Source: Ancylobacter dichloromethanicus (GTDB lineage Bacteria > Pseudomonadota > Alphaproteobacteria > Rhizobiales > Xanthobacteraceae). Taken from it: a stretch of DNA of 64,000 nt. The stretch is from positions 83,833-147,832 of the forward strand of contig NZ_JAHBGC010000052.1 of NCBI RefSeq assembly GCF_018390645.1. The letters are read 5' to 3'. A program made the position numbers and the translations under genes. The notes under the pieces are model-generated. The model did not search any database. It saw nothing but the letters and a program-made list of their open reading frames with translations, and was not told the DNA's origin. Each line of letters starts with the position of its first letter. The first letter of the stretch is position 1. Below are positions 55,028 to 62,877 of this stretch, one piece after another.

Positions 55028-55828
55028 ATGGCAGCGGGGCATGAAGAAGGAACCGAGCCGCTCCTCGCCCGGCAGGCCGTCGCCGAGAAGCTCGCGCGCG
55101 GCGCGGGGACGCGGGCGCGCAAATTCTTTCTTCAGCGCGACACGCTGCACCCGGAGCTGAAATCCGCCTCCCAGGACCTCGTTAGCGAGGCGGACCGCAG
55201 CATCGAGACGTGGCTGCGTCGCGCCATAAACCGGCATTTCCCCGGCGATGGAATTGTCGGCGAGGAAGAGGCCGCGACTGAGGGAACGTCGGGGTTTGTC
55301 TGGGTGATCGACCCGATCGACGGCACCATGCCGTTCCTCGTCGGGCAGCCCAACTGGACGGTGTCGATCGGCATCGCCCGCGACGCCGAACCGGTAGTGG
55401 GCGTCGTCCATGCGCCGATGCTGCGCGAACTTTATTCCGCCGTCTCCGGTGGCGGCGCCCGGCTGAACGGGCGCGCGCTGGCGATGAACCCGGACTGGAC
55501 CATTGCCTCGACGACCATCGGCTTCGGCGCCACCCAGAAGGCCTCGGCGCAGGAGGCCGGCGCCTTCGTCGAGGGGCTCTATCGCGGTGGCGGCGTGCTG
55601 TTCCGGGTCGGCTCCGGTGCGCTGATGCTGGCCTATGTCGCTGCCGGCCGGCTGGCCGGCTATTACGACCCGACGCTGCATTGCTGGGATTGCTGGGCCG
55701 GCATGGTGCTGGTGCGCGAAGCGGGCGGGCGCGTCACCTTCGAGGGCGACTTCAGCCGTCCCGGTTCCTTGTGGGCCGGCAACGCCACGGTCCACGCCGA
55801 GCTGAAGCGGCTGAGCGGGCGCGGATAG
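55028..55828 (+). CDS. inositol-monophosphatase/histidinol-phosphatase family protein
   Basis: A 266-residue Li-sensitive-type phosphatase. Metal motifs are SEADRSIETWLR, DGIVGEEEA (Glu), VIDPIDGTMPFL (DPxDGT) and HCWDCWAGMVLVREAGG near the C-terminus. Members dephosphorylate inositol, histidinol or sugar phosphates. I took the ATG at 55028 after GGAGACGGACAGG. A GTG at 54986 would add 14 unconserved residues. It is divergent from the pentitol-transport operon across 296 bases, so it may remove accumulated pentitol or pentulose phosphates. Confidence 0.88.
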   Translation: MAAGHEEGTEPLLARQAVAEKLARGAGTRARKFFLQRDTLHPELKSASQDLVSEADRSIETWLRRAINRHFPGDGIVGEEEAATEGTSGFVWVIDPIDGTMPFLVGQPNWTVSIGIARDAEPVVGVVHAPMLRELYSAVSGGGARLNGRALAMNPDWTIASTTIGFGATQKASAQEAGAFVEGLYRGGGVLFRVGSGALMLAYVAAGRLAGYYDPTLHCWDCWAGMVLVREAGGRVTFEGDFSRPGSLWAGNATVHAELKRLSGRG

Positions 55829-55962
55829 TCTCCGGCGGGCATGGCGGCGTTGCGCATTCGGTTATCTGCACTTCGAGCAGGGTCAATCAAGCCGCGCGCT
55901 GGTCGATAGGCTTCCCCAGCGGTGCCGGTCCTTCGGCATGATCGCCAACAGAGGGAACAGCA

Positions 55963-56907
55963 ATGATTTCACGCATTCTCGTGACTTGCGTCGCCTTGTC
56001 CGCAACGCTCATGTCGTCTTCCGCTTTCGCCGTGGACCCGGCTTCCTGTGCGAAGCCGAGCTTCTCGGATGTCGGCTGGACCGACATCACCGCCACCACG
56101 GCGGTCGCGAACGAACTCCTGACCAATCTGGGCTACGAGCCGGACGTCGCCGTCCTCTCCGTCGCCATTACCTTCAAGGCGCTGGAGAATGGCGACCGCG
56201 ACATCTTCCTCGGCAACTGGATGCCGTTGCAGGAGCCGACGCAGGTACCGCTGGTGAAAGCCGGCAAGGTCGAGGTCGCCGCCACCAATCTGGAAGGCGC
56301 GCGCATCGGTTTCGCGACTTCCAAGGCGGCCTATGATGCCGGCCTGAAGACCTATGCCGACATCGCCAAGTTCAAGGACAAGCTGCAGGGCAAGCTCTAC
56401 GGCATCGAGGCCGGCAGCGGCGCCAACGCCACCATCTCCAAGATGATCGCTGACGACACCTTCGGCCTGAAGGGCTTCGACCTGGTGGAATCCAGCGAGC
56501 AGGCGATGCTCTCGCAGGTCGGCCACCGCATCAAGCAGGGCGAGCCGGTGGTGTTCTTCGGCTGGCGGCCGCACCCGATGAACGTCAATCTGCCGATCGA
56601 GTATCTCGCCGACGGCAACGACGTGTTCGGCCCCAAGGATGGCGGCGCGGAAGTGCTGACCCTGACCCGGCCGGGCTATTCCAAGGAATGCCCGAATGTC
56701 GGCAAGCTGCTCAAGAACCTCGTCTTCGACGTGGCGATGGAAGATCGCCTGATGAGCGACATCCTCGACAAGGGCATGCAGCCCGACGCGGCGGTGAAGG
56801 CGTGGATGAAGGAAAACCCGGCCACCGTCGACAAGTGGCTCGACGGCGTCACCACCCTCGACGGCAAGCCCGGCGCGGCGGCGGTGAAGGCCGGCCTCGG
56901 CCTCTGA
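55963..56907 (+). CDS. choline/carnitine/betaine-type ABC substrate-binding protein (ChoX/CaiX-like)
   Basis: A 314-residue periplasmic protein of the OpuAC family. A Sec signal peptide (residues 1-23, cleavage near AFA/VDPASC) precedes the first lobe. Trp39 (DVGWTDI), Trp86 (LGNWMP) and Trp201 (FFGWRPHPMN) match in spacing the Trp positions 43, 90 and 205 of Sinorhizobium ChoX, as I recall them, that cage a quaternary ammonium group. The Tyr119 position appears to be Ile115 here. No permease or ATPase gene lies beside it, so it is an orphan binding protein. It converges on the CdhR-type regulator with a 4-base gap and probably binds carnitine or betaine. Confidence 0.88.
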   Translation: MISRILVTCVALSATLMSSSAFAVDPASCAKPSFSDVGWTDITATTAVANELLTNLGYEPDVAVLSVAITFKALENGDRDIFLGNWMPLQEPTQVPLVKAGKVEVAATNLEGARIGFATSKAAYDAGLKTYADIAKFKDKLQGKLYGIEAGSGANATISKMIADDTFGLKGFDLVESSEQAMLSQVGHRIKQGEPVVFFGWRPHPMNVNLPIEYLADGNDVFGPKDGGAEVLTLTRPGYSKECPNVGKLLKNLVFDVAMEDRLMSDILDKGMQPDAAVKAWMKENPATVDKWLDGVTTLDGKPGAAAVKAGLGL

Positions 56908-56911
56908 GCAT

Positions 56912-57877
56912 CTACAGGCGTTGACGGCGCGCCACTGACGGGGGCGCGCCGAACTGCCGCCGGAACGCCCGCGACAGCGAGGCGATGGCGGAGAATCCGG
57001 TGCGCTCGGCGATGTCGGCGATCGGCAGGTTGGTGTCGAGCACGAGGCGCCGCGCCGCCTTCAGCCGCAGCGTCACGTAATAGGCGCCGGGCGACAATTC
57101 GACCGTCTTCAGGAACAGCGTCTCCAGCGCCCGCGTCGAGACACCCACCCGCCGGGCGATGGCGGCGATGGTGAGCGGGCGGTCGATATGGGTCTCCATC
57201 AGCCGGATCGCCTCGGCCACGCGCGGCTCGTGCTGGCGGATGCGGCCGAGCGAGACGATGGGCTGCACGTCCGAGCCGGTGCGCACCTCTTCATAGATGT
57301 ACAGGCTGGCGACATCGAGCGCGGTGGAATAGCCGTGCCGGGCGCGGATCAGCGCCAGCATGCAGTCGAGCGCCGGCGTGGCGCCGCCGGTGGTGAACAC
57401 CGGCTCGTCGATCACGAAGCGGTCGGGCTGGACGTCGGTCTCGGGGAAACGGGCAGCGAAGTCCTCCAGATCCTCCCAATGGGTGGTGGCGCGCCGTCCT
57501 TCCAGCAGCCCGGCGAAGCCCATCAGCCACGAGCCGGACTCGATGCCCCCGGTGGCCACCGAGCGCTTGGCGCCGGCGCGGATCGCTTTCAGGATCGGCG
57601 AGGTGGCGAAGCGGGTCGCCTCGAAGGCGGCCACCACCATCAGCACATCCTGCGGCGCGCCCGCATCGAAGGCGCCGTCCACCGGGATCGGCAGGCCGCA
57701 ACTCGCCGCCGGCATGGTGCCGTCCATCGACACCAGCTTCCAGCGGAACGCCGGCCGTCCCAGCACGCGGTTGGCGCCGCGCATCGGGTCCAGCGTCGCC
57801 GCCAGCGAGAGCAGCGACAGGCCGGGGAACAGCAGCAGGGTGACGTCGAGCGGATCGTCGGAAGGAGCAAAGATCAT
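56912..57877 (-). CDS. cdhR: GlxA/CdhR-type AraC-family regulator of carnitine catabolism
   Basis: A 321-residue protein with an N-terminal DJ-1/PfpI-like (class I glutamine amidotransferase-like) domain, residues about 10-185 (LFPGLSLLSLAATLDPMRGAN, TGGIESGSWLMGFAG and the switch region FTTGGATPALDCML). Residues about 215-315 form an AraC helix-turn-helix (LTIAAIARRVGVSTRALETL and LPIADIAERTGFSAIASLSR). CdhR activates carnitine dehydrogenase genes in Pseudomonas, and the divergent BKACE and dehydrogenase genes support the same role here. I used the ATG at 57877; the longer frame to 57940 runs into the promoter. Confidence 0.9.
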   Translation of the reverse strand: MIFAPSDDPLDVTLLLFPGLSLLSLAATLDPMRGANRVLGRPAFRWKLVSMDGTMPAASCGLPIPVDGAFDAGAPQDVLMVVAAFEATRFATSPILKAIRAGAKRSVATGGIESGSWLMGFAGLLEGRRATTHWEDLEDFAARFPETDVQPDRFVIDEPVFTTGGATPALDCMLALIRARHGYSTALDVASLYIYEEVRTGSDVQPIVSLGRIRQHEPRVAEAIRLMETHIDRPLTIAAIARRVGVSTRALETLFLKTVELSPGAYYVTLRLKAARRLVLDTNLPIADIAERTGFSAIASLSRAFRRQFGAPPSVARRQRL

Positions 57878-57969
57878 CGCTTCGCAGAATGAAAAATGGA
57901 TTGCGCAAATAGTTGCGTCACGACTTCGCTTTGCCGTCAAGCTCCTCGCATCCTTTGTGGAGTCCTGAC

Positions 57970-58872
57970 ATGCCCTTGTCGATGAATCGCGACATCTTCA
58001 TCACCTGCGCCGTCACCGGCGCCGGCGACACCACGGCCCGTTCGGCCCATGTGCCGGTGACGCCGAAAGAGATCGCCGACAGCGCCATCGACGCGGCGAA
58101 GGCGGGCGCGGCGGTGGTGCACTGCCATGTGCGCGACCCCGAGACCGGCGCCGCCTCGCGCCGGCTCGACCTCTACCGCGAGGTCACCGACCGCATTCGC
58201 TCGGCCGAGGTGGACGTGGTGCTGAACCTCACCGCCGGCATGGGCGGCGACCTCGTGTTCGGCAATGTCGAGGCGCCATTTCCGCTCAACGAGAAGGCCA
58301 CCGACATGGCCGGCGCCACCGAGCGGGTCGCCCATGTCGCCGCGTGCCTGCCGGAAATCTGCACGCTCGACTGCGGCACGATGAACTTCAACCTTGGTGA
58401 CTATGTCATGACCAACACGCCCTCCATGCTGCGCGAGATGGCGCGGCAGATGACGGCGCTGGGCGTGCGGCCCGAGATCGAGGCGTTCGACACCGGGCAT
58501 TTGTGGTTCGCGAAGCAACTGGCCGAGGAAGGACTGATCGAGGACCCGGTGCTGATCCAGCTCTGCATGGGCATTCCCTGGGGCGCGCCGGACGACCTCA
58601 ACACCTTCATGGCGATGGTCAACAACGTGCCCGCCGGCTGGACCTTCTCCGCCTTCTCCATCGGCCGCAACGCCATGGCCTATCCGGCGGCGGCGGTGCT
58701 GGCGGGCGGCAATGTCCGCGTCGGGCTGGAGGACAATCTCTACGCCGGCAAGGGCCAGCTCGCCACCAACGCCGTTCTCGTCGAGAAGGCGGCGACGGTG
58801 GTAACGAACATGGGTGCCCGCATCATCGGCCCGACAGAGGTGCGCGAGAAACTCAAGCTGGTGAAGCGCTGA
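57970..58872 (+). CDS. BKACE-family 3-keto acid cleavage enzyme (dehydrocarnitine cleavage)
   Basis: A 300-residue Zn-dependent TIM-barrel enzyme (DUF849/Kce-type). The metal motif HCHVRDPETG supplies His51 and His53, and later VGLEDNLYAGKG supplies the C-terminal Glu ligand. In carnitine operons this enzyme splits 3-dehydrocarnitine with acetyl-CoA to acetoacetate and betainyl-CoA. The next gene encodes carnitine dehydrogenase fused to a thioesterase, which matches that pathway. The ATG at 57970 is preceded by GTGGAG. It is divergent from cdhR across 92 bases. Confidence 0.9.
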   Translation: MPLSMNRDIFITCAVTGAGDTTARSAHVPVTPKEIADSAIDAAKAGAAVVHCHVRDPETGAASRRLDLYREVTDRIRSAEVDVVLNLTAGMGGDLVFGNVEAPFPLNEKATDMAGATERVAHVAACLPEICTLDCGTMNFNLGDYVMTNTPSMLREMARQMTALGVRPEIEAFDTGHLWFAKQLAEEGLIEDPVLIQLCMGIPWGAPDDLNTFMAMVNNVPAGWTFSAFSIGRNAMAYPAAAVLAGGNVRVGLEDNLYAGKGQLATNAVLVEKAATVVTNMGARIIGPTEVREKLKLVKR

Positions 58873-58879
58873 GGAGGCG

Positions 58880-60412
58880 ATGATGACCGCGACCGTCGGG
58901 GCGCTCGCCCCCATCTCCCGCGCCGCCTGCGTCGGCGGCGGCGTCATCGGCGGCGGCTGGATCGCCCGTTTCCTGCTCGCCGGCATCGACGTGAAGGTGT
59001 TCGACCCGCATCCCGCAGCGCAGCGCATCGTCGCCGAGGTGCTGGCCAATGCCGAGCGCGCCTATGGAATGCTCACCGGCGCGCCACTGCCGAAGCGCGG
59101 GCGGCTGACCTTCTGCGCCAGCGTGGCGGAGGCGGTGGCGGACGCGCAATGGGTGCAGGAGAGCGTGCCCGAGCGGCTCGACCTCAAGCGCCGCGTGCTG
59201 GCCGAGATCGACGCGGGGGCCCCGGCGGAAGCGCTCATCGGTTCCTCGACCTCCGGCCTCAAGCCGAGCGACCTGCAGGCGGGGCTGGCCCATCCCGGAC
59301 GGCTGTTCGTCGCCCACCCCTACAACCCGGTCTACCTGCTGCCGCTGGTCGAGATCGTCGGCGGCGCGGCGACGACACCGGAGACCATCGCCCGGGCGAA
59401 AGCGGTGCTGGACGCCATCGGCATGAAGGGCGTCGTCATCGCCCGCGAGATCGAGGCCTTTGTCGGCGACCGGCTGCTGGAGGCGCTGTGGCGCGAGGCG
59501 CTGTGGCTGATCAAGGACGACATTTGCGACGTCGAGACGCTCGACGATGTGATCCGCTATTCCTTCGGCCTGCGCTGGGCGCAGATGGGCCTGTTCCAGA
59601 CCTACCGCATCGCCGGCGGCGAGGCCGGCATGCGCCATTTCCTCGCCCAGTTCGGCCCCTGCCTGCAATGGCCGTGGACCCGGCTGACCGACGTGGTCGA
59701 TCTCGACGACGCGCTGGTGGAGAAGATCGGCGGGCAGTCGGACGCGCAGGCGGCAGGGCTTTCCATCCGCGAACTGGAGCGCATCCGCGACGAGAACCTC
59801 GTCGGCATCGTGCAGGCGCTCAAAGCCGGGCAGGGCGGCGAGGGCTGGGGCGCGGGGCGGCTCTTGAAGGAGTTCGAGCAGCGGCTATGGGCGCAGGCGG
59901 GCGGCGGCGCGCCGGCCCCCGACCCCACCGCGCCGCTCGAATTGCTGGAAATCCGCGTCTCGCCGGCCTGGATCGATTATAACGGCCATATGACCGAGCA
60001 CCGCTATCTCCAGGTGTTCGGCGACACCAGCGACGCGCTGCTGCGCCTGATCGGCGTCGACTTTGCCTATGTCGAGGCCGGGCACAGCTATTACACGGTG
60101 GAGACGCATCTGCGCCATCTCGGCGAGGCGCGGCTTGGCGAGGCGCTGACCTGCACGACGCAGGTCCTCGCCGTCGACGACAAGCGCCTCCATCTGTTCC
60201 ACCGGCTGTTCGCCGGCCCCGAGCGCCGCGAGATCGCCACCGCCGAATACATGATGCTGCATGTCGACAGCAGGGCCGGCCGCTCCGCTCCGGCGCCCGA
60301 ACATGTGCTCGCGAAGCTGCGCGCGATCGCCGACGCCCATGCAAAGCTGGAAACACCCGCCGCCGTTGGCCGCGCCATCGGCCAGAAAACCCGGCTGGCG
60401 GCGCCGGTTTGA
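58880..60412 (+). CDS. lcdH: L-carnitine dehydrogenase fused to a C-terminal hotdog thioesterase
   Basis: A 510-residue two-part enzyme. The N-terminal part (about residues 1-325) is a 3-hydroxyacyl-CoA-dehydrogenase-type fold: the NAD motif AACVGGGVIGGGWIARFLLAG in parts, then SSTSGLKPSDLQ, HPYNPVYLLPLVEIVGG and a C-terminal helical domain. It oxidises L-carnitine to 3-dehydrocarnitine. The C-terminal part (about 350-505; PAWIDYNGHMTEHRYLQVF, with Asp and His of a hotdog thioesterase) hydrolyses the betainyl-CoA made by BKACE to glycine betaine and CoA. The single polypeptide covers the first and last reactions of the pathway. MMTA has two candidate ATGs, three bases apart. It lies 7 bases after BKACE. 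Confidence 0.92.
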   Translation: MMTATVGALAPISRAACVGGGVIGGGWIARFLLAGIDVKVFDPHPAAQRIVAEVLANAERAYGMLTGAPLPKRGRLTFCASVAEAVADAQWVQESVPERLDLKRRVLAEIDAGAPAEALIGSSTSGLKPSDLQAGLAHPGRLFVAHPYNPVYLLPLVEIVGGAATTPETIARAKAVLDAIGMKGVVIAREIEAFVGDRLLEALWREALWLIKDDICDVETLDDVIRYSFGLRWAQMGLFQTYRIAGGEAGMRHFLAQFGPCLQWPWTRLTDVVDLDDALVEKIGGQSDAQAAGLSIRELERIRDENLVGIVQALKAGQGGEGWGAGRLLKEFEQRLWAQAGGGAPAPDPTAPLELLEIRVSPAWIDYNGHMTEHRYLQVFGDTSDALLRLIGVDFAYVEAGHSYYTVETHLRHLGEARLGEALTCTTQVLAVDDKRLHLFHRLFAGPERREIATAEYMMLHVDSRAGRSAPAPEHVLAKLRAIADAHAKLETPAAVGRAIGQKTRLAAPV

Positions 60413-60454
60413 CCGCGTCGCTCCAAAAATACCGTCGAAACCCGCCCGGCCGCG

Positions 60455-60479
60455 GGAACACCCTGCCGGTCCGCGCGTT
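60455..60479 (+). promoter_or_regulatory. sigma-EcfG promoter of the GlsB/YeaQ gene
   Basis: GGAAC-N16-CGTT, an exact consensus match with 37 bases to the start codon at 60517. Confidence 0.75.
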
Positions 60480-60516
60480 TTTCCCGCGTCTTTAGCTGGG
60501 GCTATGGGAGAGACAC

Positions 60517-60768
60517 ATGGAAGACGCACAGATTGGCTGGATCGCCGCCATCATCATTGGCGGTCTGGCGGGCTGGATCGCCTCGGCGATCATGAAGACC
60601 GGGACCGGGATATTCCTCAACATCGTGCTCGGCATCATCGGTGCTGCGGTGGCCAGCTTCCTGTTCGGGTTCATCGGCGTCGGTTTCGGCGGCTGGCTCG
60701 GCTATCTGGTGGCAGGTATCGTCGGTGCCTGCATATTGATCGGGCTGGTACGCGCGATACGAAACTGA
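60517..60768 (+). CDS. GlsB/YeaQ/YmgE-family stress-response membrane protein
   Basis: An 83-residue protein with three hydrophobic segments (IGWIAAIIIGGLAGWIASAI, FLNIVLGIIGAAVASFLFGF and LGYLVAGIVGACILIGLVRA). The IIGGLAGWIA glycine-rich motif is typical of the transglycosylase-associated family. The ATG at 60517 follows GGGAGAGAC. The preceding EcfG promoter supports general-stress control. The molecular role is unknown. A terminator follows, before the convergent nikR gene. Confidence 0.93.
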   Translation: MEDAQIGWIAAIIIGGLAGWIASAIMKTGTGIFLNIVLGIIGAAVASFLFGFIGVGFGGWLGYLVAGIVGACILIGLVRAIRN

Positions 60769-60795
60769 CGCGGCGCTGCCGCCATCGCCATGAAC

Positions 60796-60825
60796 AGGGC
60801 GCGCTCCATCCGGGCGCGCCTTTTT
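60796..60825. terminator. terminator between the GlsB-type gene and nikR
   Basis: A GC-rich stem GGCGCGC/GCGCGCC (60798-60804 and 60814-60820) with a nine-base loop, extended by A/G pairs with the following T run (CCTTTTT). It lies between convergent genes. Confidence 0.72.
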
Positions 60826-60829
60826 CGTT

Positions 60830-61303
60830 TCAGAACCCGCTCTTTACCCTCGGATGGGTGTGCTCATGGGGGGGGCCCTGGTTGTGGACGTGATGCGCGC
60901 TGTCCTCGGCCACCGGGATCAGGCTGAGCGCGCCGTGCATCACCCCGCGCTCGAGGAACAGCGCCTGCGCATAGGCGGAGATGTCGCCGACCCATCCGCG
61001 CATCACCGTCACGTCGATCGAGGTCGTATGGTCCAGCGGCACTGACAGGGCGGAGATGGTCTGGTCGTGCCGGTCGAGCCGGCCCTGCGGCACGCGCGCG
61101 GCGAGGTTGCGCACCGACTGGTCGATGGCGCAACTGATGATGCCGAAACAGGGCGCCTGCGCCGGTCCGTCCGGGCGGGCGGAAAGGCCCCGCCGCACCA
61201 GATCGCGTATCGCCTCCGAGCGGCTGGTCGCGCCGGTTTCCTGCATGAACCCATCCAGCTCTCCGGCCAGTTCGTCGTCGATGGCGATGGTGATCCGCTG
61301 CAT
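60830..61303 (-). CDS. nikR: NikR-type CopG/ribbon-helix-helix regulator lacking the nickel-site residues
   Basis: A 157-residue RHH regulator. The DNA-binding domain (residues 1-45; MQRITIAIDDELAGELDGFM and RSEAIRDLVRRG) keeps Arg3, Thr5, Glu30 and Asp34 of E. coli NikR. The following ACT-type domain aligns gap-free with E. coli NikR. All four high-affinity nickel ligands are replaced: His76 by Leu, His87 by Ser, His89 by Pro and Cys95 by Ser. A C-terminal extension absent in E. coli ends in a His-rich tail (HHVHNQGPPHEHTH). It is divergent from a nickel/cobalt ECF transporter operon with a near-perfect NikR operator (61405-61432), so regulation of that operon is likely, but metal sensing must differ. 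Confidence 0.88.
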   Translation of the reverse strand: MQRITIAIDDELAGELDGFMQETGATSRSEAIRDLVRRGLSARPDGPAQAPCFGIISCAIDQSVRNLAARVPQGRLDRHDQTISALSVPLDHTTSIDVTVMRGWVGDISAYAQALFLERGVMHGALSLIPVAEDSAHHVHNQGPPHEHTHPRVKSGF

Positions 61304-61404
61304 GGGCTGCTCCGTCAGGCGAAGGCGTCACGTTAGCACAGCAATTCCGGCCGGTGGCTCCCGCGCGGGCATCATTTGCGCTTGCCGCGTCGCCTCATCC
61401 ACGA

Positions 61405-61432
61405 GTATGATTTTTTATAACGTAATTCATAA
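61405..61432 (+). promoter_or_regulatory. NikR-type operator
   Basis: GTATGA (61405-61410) and TCATAA (61427-61432) separated by 16 bases; the E. coli NikR operator is GTATGA-N16-TCATAC, so only the last base differs. It is the A/T-rich centre of the nikR/nikK divergent region, 22 bases before the nikK ATG. Confidence 0.75.
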
Positions 61433-61453
61433 CGCGAGGGATTGCCGCCCGCC

Positions 61454-62257
61454 ATGTCCATCCCGGTCTCCGCTTCCTTCCATGCCGGTCGTGTCGCCGT
61501 CGCCGCTCTCTTCCTGCCGCTTTTCCCGCTGCCGGCTCTGGCACATTTCCAGCAGATCGTCCCCTCCGCCGACGTGCTGCCGGAGGGCGGCGAGGTCCGC
61601 GTGGACATGGTGTTCACCCATCCGGTCGAAGGCGGCCCGGTGATGGAGATGAAGAAGCCGGCCAAGATGGGCGTGCTCGCGGGCGGCAAGCCGGTGGACC
61701 TTCTCGATCGCCTCACGGAGAAGCCGGTCGATGGCAAGGCCGCCTGGTCGGTGACCTATGATCTGAAGGAGCCCGGCGCCGCGATCTTCTTCGTCGAGCC
61801 GCAGCCCTATTGGGAACCCTCGGAGGGCAAGTACATCGTCCATTATTCCAAGGTGATCGTCGACAGCTACGCCTCGGGCGAGGGCTGGGACGCTCTGGTC
61901 GGCCTGCCGGTGGAAATCCAGCCGTTGACCCGCCCGACCGGCCTGTGGACCGGTAATGTGTTCACCGGGGTCGTGCTGAAGGGCGGCGCGCCGGCGCCGT
62001 TCGCCGAGGTCGAGGTCGAGTTCATCAATGACGGCACGGTGAGGCCGCCGAACGACGCCTTCGTGACGCAGGTTCTGAAGGCCGACGCCAACGGCACCTT
62101 CACCTATGCGATGCCGCGCGCCGGCTGGTGGGGATTTGCCGCGCTGCTCGAAGGCGACAACATGATGATGTCGCCCGAGGGCAAGCAGGTGCCGGTCGAG
62201 GATGGCGCGCTGATCTGGGTGAAGGCCACCGACATGGATAAGACGGACGGCAAATAG
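61454..62257 (+). CDS. nikK: DUF4198 periplasmic nickel/cobalt uptake component (NikK-like)
   Basis: A 267-residue secreted protein. A Sec signal peptide (about residues 1-34, ending PLPALA) leaves a mature N-terminus of HFQQIVPSAD. The initial His is characteristic of NikK proteins and may bind nickel or cobalt. The rest is a beta-rich DUF4198 domain (VDMVFTHPVEGGPVMEM, GKYIVHYSKVIVD, GFAALLEGDNMMMSP). It is the first gene of the operon after the NikR-type operator. The ATG at 61454 fits better than a TTG at 61442. It hands metal to the CbiM-type S component encoded next. Confidence 0.9.
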   Translation: MSIPVSASFHAGRVAVAALFLPLFPLPALAHFQQIVPSADVLPEGGEVRVDMVFTHPVEGGPVMEMKKPAKMGVLAGGKPVDLLDRLTEKPVDGKAAWSVTYDLKEPGAAIFFVEPQPYWEPSEGKYIVHYSKVIVDSYASGEGWDALVGLPVEIQPLTRPTGLWTGNVFTGVVLKGGAPAPFAEVEVEFINDGTVRPPNDAFVTQVLKADANGTFTYAMPRAGWWGFAALLEGDNMMMSPEGKQVPVEDGALIWVKATDMDKTDGK

Positions 62258-62262
62258 GCGTC

Positions 62263-62877
62263 ATGGCGCATATTCCCGACGGCATCCTGTCCGCTCCCGT
62301 CCTCATCGGCGGGGGCGTCGTCGCGGCGGCCGGCGTGGCGCTGGGACTGCGCCGTCTCGACGACCGGATGATCCCGCGCACGGCCATTCTCGCGGCGGCA
62401 TTCTTCGCCGGGTCGCTGGTGGCGGTGCCGGTGGGGCCGGCCAGCGTCCATCTGCTACTGGCCGCACTGATGGGGATCATGCTCGGCACCGCCACCTTTC
62501 CCGCCGTTCTGGTGGCGCTGTTGCTGCAGGCGCTGCTGTTCGGCTTTGGCGGCCTCACCACGCTGGGGATCAATACGGTGAACATCGCGCTGCCGGGGGT
62601 GGTGTTCGGCATGATGCTGGGGCCGGTGATCCGCGCCACCGAAAGGCCCGCATTGCGCTTTGCGGCGGGGGCACTGGCCGGGGCGCTGGCGGTGCTGGGA
62701 ACGGGGGGGCTCGTCGCCCTGTCGCTGTGGATGTCCTCGAGTGACTACACGCCCGTGGCCAGCGTGGTGATCGCCACCTATCTGCCGCTGGCGCTCGGCG
62801 AGGCTTTCGTAACCGCCGCCATCGTTTCCTTCCTCGCGCGGGTGCAGCCCGACGCGCTGCGGCCGGTGGCGCCGTGA
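62263..62877 (+). CDS. cbiM: CbiM/NikM-type nickel/cobalt ECF transporter S component
   Basis: A 204-residue membrane protein with about six helices. The N-terminus MAHIPDGILSAPVL matches the CbiM HIPDG metal-binding start, except that an Ala separates Met and His. After removal of Met, His would stand at position 2, the site of metal binding. SVHLLLAALMGIMLGTATFP (the Loop-1/2 His region) and TLGINTVNIALPG are also typical. It lies five bases after nikK and overlaps the next gene by four bases. Confidence 0.92.
   Translation: MAHIPDGILSAPVLIGGGVVAAAGVALGLRRLDDRMIPRTAILAAAFFAGSLVAVPVGPASVHLLLAALMGIMLGTATFPAVLVALLLQALLFGFGGLTTLGINTVNIALPGVVFGMMLGPVIRATERPALRFAAGALAGALAVLGTGGLVALSLWMSSSDYTPVASVVIATYLPLALGEAFVTAAIVSFLARVQPDALRPVAP

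Noticed and set aside
54986-55028. GTG start 14 codons upstream of the IMPase gene
   Set aside because: No RBS; the ATG at 55028 has GGAGACGGACAGG in the right place.
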